Source of the DNA: Polynucleobacter sp. KF022 | GTDB lineage: Bacteria > Pseudomonadota > Gammaproteobacteria > Burkholderiales > Burkholderiaceae | Assembly (NCBI RefSeq): GCF_027924105.1 | Contig: NZ_AP026972.1 | Location: 620,001-684,000 of the forward strand | Direction of reading: 5' to 3' | Length of the DNA: 64,000 nt | Shown: one piece after another, positions 8,644-17,699 of the stretch | Position numbering within the stretch: position 1 is the first letter of the stretch | Layout of the letters: every line of letters starts with the position of its first letter | Program-made: the position numbers and the translations under genes | The notes under the pieces: generated by a model | Database searches by the model: none | What the model saw: the letters and a program-made list of their open reading frames with translations, nothing else | What the model was told of the DNA's origin: nothing

Positions 8644-8649
8644 ATAGAT

Positions 8650-9534
8650 TTATAACAGCTTATTCAGTATGGCCCGCATTTCTAAGATGGTCTCGGAGGG
8701 CGTTAAGCCAATAGGACCAACCCCTTGGCTTGCTAAGTTATCTGCTGCACTTGCATGGAGCTCAACTGCGATTCCAGTCGCTTGCCATAAATCGAGTTGA
8801 TGACGAACGCCTTGACCAGCAATGGCGGCAATACTCCCTGTGAGAACATCACCCATTCCTCCGGTGCCCATGCCGGGATTGCCCGCAAGACATTGCACCG
8901 GAGAGTGCTGTGGAGATGCTATCAAGGTATGTTGTCCCTTCAGCACTACGATGGATTGCGTTAAGTCAACAAGCTGCTTAATGGCATTAACACGATCAGA
9001 CTGTACTTTTTCTGTTGTCGAATTTAAAAGTTTAGCTGCCTCACCGGGATGGGGGGTGACAACGGTAGAATTCGGAAATTGTTTATTGCGAGTCTGAAGT
9101 TGCTCAAGTAACTCAGCAGACTCACTGATTAAATTAAGCGCATCAGCATCAATCACCAATCGAATGTTTGGATGTGCCAGTGCTGAGCGCAAACAGCGAG
9201 ATGCCAACTCCGATTTCCCGAGCCCTGGACCAACTGCAATCACATCGGGCTGTGTTGTGACAAGCGCCTCTTGAATATTCAATGTCGCTAGACGAATCAT
9301 GAGTTCGGGCTGGCTAACATCGGCACGTGCTGATGCTGGGTCCAGTATTTCTAGGATGGTCCAGCCAGCTCCCAAATGTAAACAGGCATTTCCTGCCAAA
9401 ATCAGCGCTCCAGCCATACCAGGTGCACCACCAATTAAAACAACCTTACCAGCATTGCCTTTATGTTCGGCGGGCCCCCGCTTGAGAAGCGGTATGAGCT
9501 TCAGAGTATCGAGGGCAACAGGTTGAGAGTTCAT
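8650..9534 (-). CDS. nnrD: ADP-dependent (S)-NAD(P)H-hydrate dehydratase
   Basis: Repairs the damaged cofactors NADHX and NADPHX by ADP-dependent dehydration. Ribokinase-like fold with GPGLG at 102-106, TPHPGE at 160-165 and NPGMGTGGMGDVLTG at about 219-233, where Asp229 is the catalytic position. At 294 residues it is the dehydratase domain alone; the NnrE epimerase domain found in E. coli YjeF is not fused here. It is followed 6 bases later by an EamA transporter. Confidence 0.9.
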   Translation of the reverse strand: MNSQPVALDTLKLIPLLKRGPAEHKGNAGKVVLIGGAPGMAGALILAGNACLHLGAGWTILEILDPASARADVSQPELMIRLATLNIQEALVTTQPDVIAVGPGLGKSELASRCLRSALAHPNIRLVIDADALNLISESAELLEQLQTRNKQFPNSTVVTPHPGEAAKLLNSTTEKVQSDRVNAIKQLVDLTQSIVVLKGQHTLIASPQHSPVQCLAGNPGMGTGGMGDVLTGSIAAIAGQGVRHQLDLWQATGIAVELHASAADNLASQGVGPIGLTPSETILEMRAILNKLL

Positions 9535-9598
9535 TTAGATAGTATCGCTCTGATTATGGGGTGCTTGAGCTAATTATAGGAAAGAGTATGCTGGTTGT

Positions 9599-11014
9599 AT
9601 GAAGATTCAATTTCTTGGCGCAGCAGGTGAGGTGACTGGCTCACGGCATTCCGTTGAGGCGATGCTGTCTGGAAGCTTGCGGCATTTCATGGTTGACTAT
9701 GGCATGTTCCAGGGTGGTCGCGAGGCAACCAATAAGAACCTCGAGCCTTTACCATTTGCGCCTAAAGACCTCGACTTTGTAGTGCTGACGCATGCGCATA
9801 TTGATCATAGTGGTTTGTTACCCCGTTTATGTGCGCAAGGTTTTTCCGGGCCGATCTACTGCACTAACGCTACCTTTGAGTTGTTAAAAATTCTTTTGCT
9901 TGATAGCGCCCATTTACAACGTGCCGATGTCGAGCGAGCGGAGAGAAGGAAGAAGGCGGGCAAGTGGCGTGGGGAAATGCCAGTTGCACTGTATTCAAGG
10001 GAAGAGGTTGAAATAACTCTCGCCCAGTTTGAGCCTTTGGAGTACAGGCAGTCTGTGGAGCTTGTGCCAGGCGTTCAGTTAGAGTTTCGTAATGCTGGAC
10101 ATATTTTGGGGTCTGCTATCGCTGTCATTGATATTACCGAGGATGGGCTAGAGAAAAAACGGTGTGTTTTTTCAGGTGACATTGGCATGAAAGGAAAAGT
10201 CTTAATGCCTGATCCTGATCTGATTCAGGAAGCTGATGTTGTTGTAGTTGAATCCACCTATGGTGATCGACTTCACCGAACTCTACAAGATACTGAAGAC
10301 GAGTTAGTTGAGGTAATTACTTCAACTATGACTGCGCATGGAAATGTGGTGATGCCAGCTTTTGCGGTCGGACGGACTCAAGAAATACTATTTTTGTTAA
10401 TTGACTTGGTGAAGAGGGGGCGCTTACCCCACCTAAGTATCTGGGTGGACTCACCGATGGCTACGGCAGCAACTCACCTCACTCAGCATTTTTTCTCGCA
10501 ATTAGATGGCGAGTCTCAAGCTACCTTTAAGTGGTATCAAAATAATCCAAATACAGTAGACCTGCGCTTCATTGCTGACGTAGAAGAATCAAAAGCGCTA
10601 AATAAAGTAAAAGGTGGGGCGATCATTATTTCGGCTAGCGGTATGTGTGACGCTGGCCGTATTGTTCACCACTTAGTAAGTAATTTGCCGCGCTCACAAA
10701 ATGCCATTGTGATTACCGGCTTTCAGGCTTATGGCAGTCTTGGTAGACGCCTAGTAGATAAGGTGCAGAAAGTGCGCTTATTTGGTGAGGAGGTTTCTGT
10801 TAAAGCCTCAATCCATACTATTGGCGGTTTGTCTGCTCACGCCGATCAGGCGGGATTGCTAGACTGGCTGCGAGGATTTAAAAAATCACCAAGTACTGTT
10901 TTTGTAGTGCATGGCGAGCCAGAGTCCTCGTCAGTATTGGCTGAATGCATCAGGGATGAGCTGAATTGGACTAATGTCATCATCCCTGAGCGTTCACATA
11001 TTTATGAGTGTTAG
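9599..11014 (+). CDS. Metallo-beta-lactamase/beta-CASP RNA-processing nuclease
   Basis: Cytosolic zinc-dependent nuclease of the CPSF73-like family. The metal motif THAHIDHSG is at 64-72, GHILGSA supplies a further His, SGDIG the bridging Asp, and ESTYGDR leads into the beta-CASP domain (about 215-400) with VDSPMA, SASGMCDAG and GFQAYGSLGRR. The final metal motif is GGLSAHADQ, with the late histidine in FVVHGEPES. 471 residues, full length. The family cuts RNA endo- or exonucleolytically; the bacterial substrates of this branch are largely unknown. Single gene. Confidence 0.88.
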   Translation: MKIQFLGAAGEVTGSRHSVEAMLSGSLRHFMVDYGMFQGGREATNKNLEPLPFAPKDLDFVVLTHAHIDHSGLLPRLCAQGFSGPIYCTNATFELLKILLLDSAHLQRADVERAERRKKAGKWRGEMPVALYSREEVEITLAQFEPLEYRQSVELVPGVQLEFRNAGHILGSAIAVIDITEDGLEKKRCVFSGDIGMKGKVLMPDPDLIQEADVVVVESTYGDRLHRTLQDTEDELVEVITSTMTAHGNVVMPAFAVGRTQEILFLLIDLVKRGRLPHLSIWVDSPMATAATHLTQHFFSQLDGESQATFKWYQNNPNTVDLRFIADVEESKALNKVKGGAIIISASGMCDAGRIVHHLVSNLPRSQNAIVITGFQAYGSLGRRLVDKVQKVRLFGEEVSVKASIHTIGGLSAHADQAGLLDWLRGFKKSPSTVFVVHGEPESSSVLAECIRDELNWTNVIIPERSHIYEC

Positions 11015-11026
11015 ATAACAATCAAT

Positions 11027-11764
11027 TTAGTCAGCTACTTTGGCGCCTTGAATATTGTGGCGCTTCATAGCGTCTGCAATAAATCTAGATTGTTTTAGTT
11101 CGGCAATCACATCACTTAAAAAGGCGGTTGTATTTTCATAGTCAGTACGTGCTTTAGGAATACCGATCGCTTGATTGATCACCATAAACCTTCCTGGCAG
11201 CATACGTAAACCCTTGTAGCGTTTCGCATCACTCTCTAGCTGCTGTTTTACACCCGCCGCCACATTCCCTTGCCCAGACATAAAGTCGTCCACAACGGCT
11301 TGTGAGCTAGCGGCACGAAGCAGGGTAGCATTCTTAATCTCGCGGGACAGGTAGAGGTCATAGGCACTACCTTTGCCAACTACGATTTCATTCCCGGTAA
11401 CATCCACTTCCTCATTGTTCTGAATAGTTGACTCAGCTTTAACCATGTAAGCACCCTCTATTTGAATATAGGCTGGTGTGTAGCTAATATCTGCGCCACG
11501 CACTGGATCAATCGCTACAAATACCAAATCGATTTCTCCAGTCTTGACTGCATCCACTGTGGCGCCTGCTGTTTTAAAGGGCGTGAGTTGCACCGGTAGA
11601 GAGATTCTCTTGCCAATCTCATTTGCAATATCAATGGTCACGCCATAAAGACGTTTTGTATTGGGCTCCTCATTTGCAAGAATTGGATTGCCTAAATTGA
11701 TGCCAACACGCAAAGTTGCGGTTGGAGCAAAGGAAGAAAGGGTAGAAGAGTCGATGGTTTTCAT
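11027..11764 (-). CDS. Family 3 solute-binding-type protein without signal peptide
   Basis: 245 residues with the amino-acid-binding (SBP_bac_3) fold: TLRVGINLG at the start, YGVTIDIANEIGKR, DAVKTGEIDLVFVAID and later a hinge region and VINQAIGIP. No signal peptide or lipobox is visible (N-terminus MKTIDSSTLSSFAPTA), so the product should be cytoplasmic unless the start is wrong. No convincing Shine-Dalgarno precedes the ATG, and a strong minus-strand terminator ends about 20 bases upstream. It could be a cytosolic binding protein or a dehydratase related to PheC; function open. Confidence 0.75.
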   Translation of the reverse strand: MKTIDSSTLSSFAPTATLRVGINLGNPILANEEPNTKRLYGVTIDIANEIGKRISLPVQLTPFKTAGATVDAVKTGEIDLVFVAIDPVRGADISYTPAYIQIEGAYMVKAESTIQNNEEVDVTGNEIVVGKGSAYDLYLSREIKNATLLRAASSQAVVDDFMSGQGNVAAGVKQQLESDAKRYKGLRMLPGRFMVINQAIGIPKARTDYENTTAFLSDVIAELKQSRFIADAMKRHNIQGAKVAD

Positions 11765-11782
11765 GGTTATAAAAGTAGATAT

Positions 11783-11809
11783 AAAAAAACCGCGGCGGAC
11801 CGCGGTTTT
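11783..11809 (-). terminator. Terminator between the small membrane protein and the SBP-type gene
   Basis: GC-rich stem AAAACCGCGG/CCGCGGTTTT with loop CGGA. On the minus strand it is followed by a U tract, so it terminates the 66-residue protein gene just before the next gene starts. It also has T's on the plus side. Confidence 0.85.
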
Positions 11810-11826
11810 ATGTGCAGAATAAGAAA

Positions 11827-12027
11827 TTACTTCTTGGCGTCAGCAGCAGGAGCTGCAGGAGCCGCTGCTGGAGCAGCAGGAGCATCTTTCTTAGCATCTT
11901 CCATGTGCGCAGCTTCAGCACCATGCTTTTCACCACCCATATCAATATCGCCGTCGCCTTTGATTAGTAAATAGGCGGTGGCACCAATTAAGACTAGTAC
12001 CATAATGATAATTGCACGGTTGCTCAT
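11827..12027 (-). CDS. Small single-pass membrane protein with Ala/Pro-rich tail
   Basis: 66 residues: N-terminal transmembrane helix (about 4-22, AIIIMVLVLIGATAYLLI), then an acidic Gly-rich linker with Met and His residues (DIDMGGEKHGAEAAHMED) and an Ala/Pro/Lys-rich end. AAGGAAAAGC precedes the ATG. The topology suggests a short anchor with a disordered extramembrane tail; the His/Met cluster could bind a metal, but that is speculation. Family not recognised. Confidence 0.65.
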   Translation of the reverse strand: MSNRAIIIMVLVLIGATAYLLIKGDGDIDMGGEKHGAEAAHMEDAKKDAPAAPAAAPAAPAADAKK

Positions 12028-12190
12028 TGCTTTTCCTTCAGTTGGATTGAAATTAGATCAATTTTAACTCGGGATAGGCTCTGGGTAAATCCCAATAATC
12101 CCTAGAAGCCCGTATCCATGCTTGAACTAGGTATTAACACTTATTTGGGCGCGAGTTAAGATGGTCCTAATTACCTCAAAAGGTTACAAC

Positions 12191-13048
12191 ATGAGCCCAA
12201 AGCTGCCCACACATAACTCTCAAACAATCACCGAGTTTTTAAATCTACATCAGAGTCAGATCTCAGAAGAAGACTCCGAGGACTCCTATAAGTTTGCCTT
12301 TGATGATGAGGCCTTTCTGGCTCGTAGAGAAACCATGGGCATCCGTTTTGAATTAGAGTTGCTCAAGCCCGAAGTGCTGCTCAAAGAACATGGCATCGAG
12401 CATACGATTACGGTTTTTGGATCAACCCGTTTCATTAGCCATCAAGCAGCAGCAGAGCTCAAAGAAAAAGCAAAGACTCTAGATGAGATCGCTGCTGCTA
12501 ATAAAGCCTTATTACACAGTGAATATTATGAGTCTGCCCGTGAGTTTGGTGCTCTCGTTGCTTCCTACAATGCAACACAAAACAAGGACTCCAATAAGCT
12601 TCATATTTGTACGGGCGGTGGCCCTGGAATTATGGAGGCTGCAAATCGTGGCGCTTTTGAGTCTGGCGATAAGACTATTGGTTTTAATATCAGCCTTCCT
12701 AGAGAGCAGCATCCAAATCAGTACATCAGTCCTGGTTTAAGTTTTCGCTTTCATTACTTTGCGTTACGTAAGATGCACTTCATGCTCAGAGCAAGAGCAA
12801 TCGTGGCCTATCCTGGAGGCTTTGGCTCTTTTGATGAATTATTTGAAGTATTAACTCTCATACAGACTAAAAAAGTCGTTCGCATACCGGTGATATTGGT
12901 GGGTAAAAGCTATTGGAATGAAATGCTGAACTTTAAGAGCATGGTTGAGTTTGGTGTAATTGACCAAGAAGATATGCAGAGTATCCATTTCTCCGAGACT
13001 GCCGAGGAGGCTTGGCAGGTGATTCAGGATTGGTACCAGTTGGGCTAA
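12191..13048 (+). CDS. LOG family protein (TIGR00730, nucleotide phosphoribohydrolase type)
   Basis: Rossmann-fold protein of the LONELY GUY group, which hydrolyses nucleoside 5'-monophosphates to base and ribose 5-phosphate. Motifs: GGGPGIMEA at about 142-150 and PGGFGSFDELFE at about 208-219, the second holding the catalytic glutamate. The N-terminal extension of about 70 residues is typical of the longer bacterial form. ATG 12191 is preferred because AAAGG lies 7 bases upstream; an in-frame ATG at 12161 has a weaker site. Physiological substrate unknown. Confidence 0.85.
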   Translation: MSPKLPTHNSQTITEFLNLHQSQISEEDSEDSYKFAFDDEAFLARRETMGIRFELELLKPEVLLKEHGIEHTITVFGSTRFISHQAAAELKEKAKTLDEIAAANKALLHSEYYESAREFGALVASYNATQNKDSNKLHICTGGGPGIMEAANRGAFESGDKTIGFNISLPREQHPNQYISPGLSFRFHYFALRKMHFMLRARAIVAYPGGFGSFDELFEVLTLIQTKKVVRIPVILVGKSYWNEMLNFKSMVEFGVIDQEDMQSIHFSETAEEAWQVIQDWYQLG

Positions 13049-13072
13049 CGGGGCACCTGTAAAATCATCACC

Positions 13073-13585
13073 ATGAATCCTTCACAAGCCAATCTCGCTA
13101 TATCTCTTGATCTTCCAGGCTATCTCTTGGGTGGAGCTATGCTTTTAATGGTCATGGTGTTTCATGGCGTACTGCTACTCCAAATTGCCAAGCGCTATGA
13201 GGTGAAAACATTTTTGTATTTGGCAGAGAAAAAATACTCTGCTGTAGCACTCTGTTTTTATATCAGCGTATTCCTTTTATTTTTAACGCATATTGCTGAA
13301 ATACTCATCTGGGGTATTGCGTTGTATGCATTCAAATTGCTGCCTGCATTAGGGCAGAGTATTTTATTTAGTGGTAGCACCTATACAGCGATGGGATTCA
13401 TGGAGGATATTCTTCCAGACGGCTGGAAGATGCTGGCAGTCATCATCGCTTTTTCTGGAATGTTCTCATTTGCATGGACGGCATCAGTCATGATTTCGAT
13501 GACTAAAAACTTTCGTCAAGCCTATACCAAGCTTCACATGAGAAAACTCAATATCTCATCTGACATCATCGATCGTTTTGAGTAA
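13073..13585 (+). CDS. Membrane protein resembling a two-helix ion channel
   Basis: 170 residues with hydrophobic helices near 17-37, 56-86 and 122-142. Between the second and third is a pore-loop-like stretch (SGSTYTAMGFMEDILP) that resembles the K+ channel pattern of pore helix, TxxG filter and acidic residue before the last helix. The canonical filter TVGYG is replaced by TAMGF. Its stop is 3 bases before the next gene, so the two are probably translated together. Channel function is inference from pattern only. Confidence 0.65.
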   Translation: MNPSQANLAISLDLPGYLLGGAMLLMVMVFHGVLLLQIAKRYEVKTFLYLAEKKYSAVALCFYISVFLLFLTHIAEILIWGIALYAFKLLPALGQSILFSGSTYTAMGFMEDILPDGWKMLAVIIAFSGMFSFAWTASVMISMTKNFRQAYTKLHMRKLNISSDIIDRFE

Positions 13586-13588
13586 GAC

Positions 13589-14806
13589 ATGAGTAAAACT
13601 TGGGATGCCATTGTTATTGGTGGCGGTGCTGCGGGCTTATTTTGCGCGGGCGTTGCTGGTCAGCTGGGCAAGAGAGTGTTGGTGCTGGATCACGCAGAAG
13701 TATTGGGCGAGAAAATACGTATTAGCGGAGGTGGCCGTTGCAACTTCACTAATTTACATAGCAGCCCAGCAAATTTCCTATCTTTGAATCAACATTTTGT
13801 TAAAAGTGCGCTAGCGAGATATCCTTCATCAGAATTTATCAAGCTAGTAACGGCTTATAAAATTGGATATCACGAGAAACATCAGGGCCAACTGTTCTGC
13901 GATGACTCTGCCAAACAAATTATTGAGATGCTGTTTTCTGAGTGCGCTAAAGGCAAGGTAACCATTCGTCATCCTGTGACGGTTGAGTCTATTGCGCAAG
14001 ATGGTGATCAGTGGACTGTTCATACTAATGTGGGTATAGAAAAGTCAAAGTCAGTAGTGATGGCTACTGGAGGCTTACCCGTTCCTGCTATTGGAGCTAC
14101 TGCCTATTCATTGGATATTGCAAAGCAGTTTGGTCTTAAAGTAGTCGATCCAAGGCCTGCCTTAGTGCCGCTTTCATTTACTGCGGATAATTTTGGGAAT
14201 CTCAATGAATTGGCTGGTCTGAGTGTTCCTGTCAGAATTGCTTCTGGCTCCAAAGGACATCGTTATGGCGCCTGTAGATTCAATGAAGACCTACTCCTCA
14301 CACACAAAGGCTTATCAGGCCCTGCAGTCCTTCAGGCAAGTAGCTATTGGGAAGAGGGCGAGCCGATTCATATTGATTGGTTAGGTGCAATTGAGCGTCC
14401 AGGTGGATTTAATTGTGATGAGCTCTTTAATAATGAAGAGAATCGCTTAAAGCTGACCGAAACTATTCTGGCCTCTGTTTTGCCTCAACGTCTAGCGAAA
14501 GCATTTGCTGATCAAAAAGGTTTAACGGGTCGTAAATGGGCTGAAGTTTCTAAAAAAGATCGTCAGGCACTTAAAGAGCTCATCACCAACTGGTCAGTGA
14601 AGCCTGCAGGTACGTTGGGATGGAAAAAGGCTGAAGTCATGTTAGGTGGCGTAGATACTAAAGAGCTCGATGGGCAGAGCATGATGTCACGTAAACATCC
14701 GGGATTATTCTTTATTGGAGAATGCGTTGATGTCACTGGCCATTTAGGCGGACATAATTTCCAGTGGGCTTGGGCAAGCGGATTTGCTTGCGCACAAGCA
14801 CTATAA
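13589..14806 (+). CDS. BaiN/RdsA-type NAD(P)/FAD-dependent oxidoreductase (HI0933 family)
   Basis: Flavoprotein with an N-terminal dinucleotide fold (AIVIGGGAAGL at 7-17), the family signature GEKIRISGGGRCNFTN near 41-56, a second FAD contact ATGGLPVPAIG, and the C-terminal GECVDVTGHLGGHNFQWAWASG. 405 residues, normal for the YhiN/HI0933 group. Cytosolic; substrate not defined. The start codon is 3 bases after the upstream channel-like gene. Confidence 0.87.
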   Translation: MSKTWDAIVIGGGAAGLFCAGVAGQLGKRVLVLDHAEVLGEKIRISGGGRCNFTNLHSSPANFLSLNQHFVKSALARYPSSEFIKLVTAYKIGYHEKHQGQLFCDDSAKQIIEMLFSECAKGKVTIRHPVTVESIAQDGDQWTVHTNVGIEKSKSVVMATGGLPVPAIGATAYSLDIAKQFGLKVVDPRPALVPLSFTADNFGNLNELAGLSVPVRIASGSKGHRYGACRFNEDLLLTHKGLSGPAVLQASSYWEEGEPIHIDWLGAIERPGGFNCDELFNNEENRLKLTETILASVLPQRLAKAFADQKGLTGRKWAEVSKKDRQALKELITNWSVKPAGTLGWKKAEVMLGGVDTKELDGQSMMSRKHPGLFFIGECVDVTGHLGGHNFQWAWASGFACAQAL

Positions 14807-14822
14807 GTAATTCATTAAAAAA

Positions 14823-15584
14823 TCACTTTAATTTTTTCTTCTTTTCGCGAGAACGGATGTTTAAAAGCTCAACGGTTAATGAAAACGCCATAGCGACATA
14901 AACATATCCTTTGGGAATGTGCACACCCATACCTTCAGCGATTAGGACTACGCCAACTACCGTTAGAAAAGATAGGGCCAACACCTTTATAGAGGGATGG
15001 CGATGAACAAAGTCCCCAATAGGCTTTGCTGCAACTAGCATAATGACTACAGAAGTTAAGACTGCTGCGATCATGACGCTAATTTGATCAACCATACCTA
15101 CCGCAGTAATGACGCTGTCTAGAGAAAAAATAATATCTAGCAAACCAATTTGTAGTACCGATCCGATAAATAGGGACAGCAGAGTTTTAGCCTTCTTTTT
15201 GTCGCTAGATTCGCCATATTCATCGCTATGATCTCCTACCTCAACCTCGACATAAATTTCTTTTGAAGCTTTCCAGATTAAGAAGAACCCGCCAAGTAAG
15301 AGGATGAGGTCTCTACCGCTAATCGATTTATCTGCAACTTCAAATAGTGGTTCGGTTAAACCCATAACCCAAGAAAGACTCAACAACAAAAGGATGCGGG
15401 TTACTAGCGCAAAGATCAGACCAAATTGACGAACCTTTTCTCGAATCTCGATTGGAAGTCTGTTAGCAATGACGCTGATAAAAATGATGTTATCAATACC
15501 AAGAATGATCTCAAGGGCCGAGAGTGTCAAAAAAGCGATCCATGCGTTAGGGTCGCTTATAAGCTGCATGAAACTTTCAATCAT
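14823..15584 (-). CDS. TerC family integral membrane protein
   Basis: Seven or so transmembrane helices with the paired TerC motifs LEIILGIDNIIF (24-35) and LLDIIFSLDSVITAVG (about 148-163), whose Asp residues sit inside helices and are thought to handle metal ions. 253 residues, with a charged cytoplasmic loop near 120-135 and a Lys-rich C-terminus. Family members (TerC, YoaE, Alx-like) are linked to tellurite resistance, Mn homeostasis and protein secretion. No ter operon and no yybP-ykoY-type leader is seen in the short divergent spacer. Confidence 0.85.
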   Translation of the reverse strand: MIESFMQLISDPNAWIAFLTLSALEIILGIDNIIFISVIANRLPIEIREKVRQFGLIFALVTRILLLLSLSWVMGLTEPLFEVADKSISGRDLILLLGGFFLIWKASKEIYVEVEVGDHSDEYGESSDKKKAKTLLSLFIGSVLQIGLLDIIFSLDSVITAVGMVDQISVMIAAVLTSVVIMLVAAKPIGDFVHRHPSIKVLALSFLTVVGVVLIAEGMGVHIPKGYVYVAMAFSLTVELLNIRSREKKKKLK

Positions 15585-15635
15585 TTTTTTCTTTTCTAAG
15601 ATTTCCTTGAGGTAAAGTGTATCTAAATTTATTCA

Positions 15636-16625
15636 ATGCAGCCTTTTATGCTTAATTCCAAACGAATCTTCGGGGTATTTTTGCTGGGATTTATCCTTTT
15701 CTTAGCAATTAATCCAGCCAAGGGCGCCTATCCAGAGAAGCCCATCAAGATCATCATTGGCTTTCCAGCGGGTGGTCCATTGGATGCGCACATTCGTCTT
15801 TTGGTTGATAGGCTGCAGACATCCTTGGGTCAAACAGTGATTGTTGATTACAAAGCTGGGGCAGGTGGTACGGTGGGCGCACAGTTTGTTATGCAATCTC
15901 CCGCTGATGGGTATACCGTTCTGTTGGCTAATACTGGAACCATGGTCATTAACCCTGCGATTTATACCAAGTCGCCTTATGACACCTTAAAAGATTTTCA
16001 GCCTGTTGCAAGAACTGCGCAGCAACCGCTTGCATTAATTGTGAATAAGGATGTACAGGCTAATACACTCAAGGAGCTAGTTGCTTATGCAAAAGCAAAT
16101 CCAGGTAAGTTGAATTATGGATCTGCTGGTAACGGTGGCATTTCTCACTTGGTTCCAGAGATGCTCAAAAGTGAGACCGGCATCTTCATGGTGCATATTC
16201 CATTCAAGGGTAGTGCGCCCGCTTTTACTGATTTGATTGCAGGGCATGTGCAATTCATGGCGGAGTCTGTGCCACAAGCAGCCAATTACGCAAAACAGGG
16301 AAAGGTTAAGGCTTTGGCTGTTACTAGTGCTAAACGTAATCCCGCTTTACCAAACACTCCGACCGTGATTGAAACTGGTGTTGCCAATTTGGATGTGGTG
16401 GGATTTTATGGAATTTTGGCGCCAAAAGGTACGCCGCCTGAAGCCGTTAATAAACTGAGCCAAGCCTTTAAGGAAACTTTGGAAGCGCCTGATATTCAGA
16501 AAAAAATGATCGATCAAGGTGCAGATCCTGCCTACTTAAATGCCGATCAGTTCACTAAGTTTCTTGCAAACGAAATGCCGCGATGGGCAAAAGCAGTCAA
16601 GCAAGCAGGCGCTAAGATTGATTAA
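15636..16625 (+). CDS. Bug family substrate-binding protein (TTT), copy 1
   Basis: Periplasmic solute receptor of the tripartite tricarboxylate type. Signal peptide about 1-30 (IFGVFLLGFILFLAINPAKGA), then YPEKPIKIIIGFPAGGPLD, the family ligand loop, and a mid-protein VHIPFKGSAPA. 329 residues. No TctA/TctB membrane genes accompany it, so it is an orphan that must share a transporter or act in sensing. The ligand is probably a carboxylate but cannot be named. It ends exactly where the convergent haemoglobin gene ends. Confidence 0.87.
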   Translation: MQPFMLNSKRIFGVFLLGFILFLAINPAKGAYPEKPIKIIIGFPAGGPLDAHIRLLVDRLQTSLGQTVIVDYKAGAGGTVGAQFVMQSPADGYTVLLANTGTMVINPAIYTKSPYDTLKDFQPVARTAQQPLALIVNKDVQANTLKELVAYAKANPGKLNYGSAGNGGISHLVPEMLKSETGIFMVHIPFKGSAPAFTDLIAGHVQFMAESVPQAANYAKQGKVKALAVTSAKRNPALPNTPTVIETGVANLDVVGFYGILAPKGTPPEAVNKLSQAFKETLEAPDIQKKMIDQGADPAYLNADQFTKFLANEMPRWAKAVKQAGAKID

Positions 16626-17015
16626 TCAGTTAGGCTGATTTCTCATCCAGTCAGCAGTATTGAAAAACGATTCCTCTAGTTGTTTCGCAATATTGCCTTC
16701 GATGCCGCATTCTTCCATGGCTTTATACATGCATGCCAGCCACTGGTTACGCTCTTTTAGACCAATCTTAAATGGCAAATGACGAGCTCTAAGCATGGGA
16801 TGCCCATACTTTGGAGAATAGATATCAGGACCACCCATCCAGCCAGTTAGGAAAAACTTGAGCTTTTCTCGTGAGGTCGAGAGGTCTTGGGGGTGCATCT
16901 CACGTAATTCGCTAAAAACCGGCTCCAAGACCATTAAATCGTAAAAACGATCCACTAATTCATCGATTTTGTCGATTCCACCAATGCTGTCATAAACGGA
17001 TTGTCTTTCACTCAT
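16626..17015 (-). CDS. glbO: Group II truncated haemoglobin
   Basis: 129-residue 2-on-2 globin that binds O2 or NO. Proximal His79 lies in RARHLPFKI; Tyr25 (B10) and Trp92 (G8) are the distal residues typical of group II (TrHbO). The GG turns at 12-13 and 61-62 fit the truncated fold. Cytosolic. It is convergent with a Bug gene with no bases between the two stop codons, so the transcripts must overlap. Confidence 0.9.
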   Translation of the reverse strand: MSERQSVYDSIGGIDKIDELVDRFYDLMVLEPVFSELREMHPQDLSTSREKLKFFLTGWMGGPDIYSPKYGHPMLRARHLPFKIGLKERNQWLACMYKAMEECGIEGNIAKQLEESFFNTADWMRNQPN

Positions 17016-17119
17016 TCCCTTATTTTAATGCTTGAAATCAGGGGAATTGGCAGCCCATCTAATTCGGTATAGAGTTAAGTATCAAAGGCTTATTAACCCT
17101 TATTTATAGGAGCGACAAA

Positions 17120-17635
17120 ATGGATGCAAAAGACCTGCAAAAGTGGCAACAAGAAAAAGCCAAGGAATTGTTTGATTACTCTCACAAACTGTTAGATGCT
17201 GCTAAACAGTTAAGTGAGCATCATATTGCTGAAATGGAGTGGGGCATGAAAAATGCTCTCGATAGCGCTAAGTCAGCCGCAAAAAATGATTTAGAAAAAT
17301 TAAAAGTACTACAAGAAGAGGCGGCAAAAGAAGCTGCTAAGCGTGCTGCGGTTTATCAAAAGAAAGTGAAATCTGTTCTCAAGGATATCGGTGAGAGTGC
17401 GGCTGATGAAACTGAAAAGCATCTTGAGAAAGTTCGCAGCTCACTGGTCAATTGGCTAGAGGACGCTGAAAATAAACTGCCAAGTCACGCTGATAAGCTA
17501 TCTAAGGTTGTAAATGAAATGTCCACAACCGGACAGAAGATGTTTAAAGAAGGTCGTCGTATCGTAAATCAAGTAGCGGATGCTGCTGAAAAGAATATCG
17601 ATGACTTGGTCAAAAAATCTGGGGGCAAAAAGTAG
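17120..17635 (+). CDS. Phasin-like helical protein
   Basis: 171 residues, almost entirely amphipathic helix with Ala/Lys/Glu heptad-like repeats, no cysteine and no membrane segment. The N-terminal pattern (LFDYSHKLLDAAKQLSEHH) resembles phasins that coat polyhydroxyalkanoate granules. GGAGCGACAAA precedes the ATG and a terminator follows. No pha genes are nearby, so a stress or structural coiled-coil protein remains possible. Confidence 0.6.
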   Translation: MDAKDLQKWQQEKAKELFDYSHKLLDAAKQLSEHHIAEMEWGMKNALDSAKSAAKNDLEKLKVLQEEAAKEAAKRAAVYQKKVKSVLKDIGESAADETEKHLEKVRSSLVNWLEDAENKLPSHADKLSKVVNEMSTTGQKMFKEGRRIVNQVADAAEKNIDDLVKKSGGKK

Positions 17636-17671
17636 TCCGATTCATCATTGCCTCTGGTAACGTATTACAAG

Positions 17672-17699
17672 AACCGCCTCATCTTTAGGGCGGTTTTTT
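17672..17699 (+). terminator. Terminator of the phasin-like gene
   Basis: Stem AACCGCC/GGCGGTT followed by six T's; it touches the stop region of the convergent Trp-rich protein gene. Confidence 0.85.

Noticed and set aside
15585..15635. yybP-ykoY (manganese) riboswitch in front of terC
   Set aside because: The divergent spacer is only 51 bases, too short for the element.
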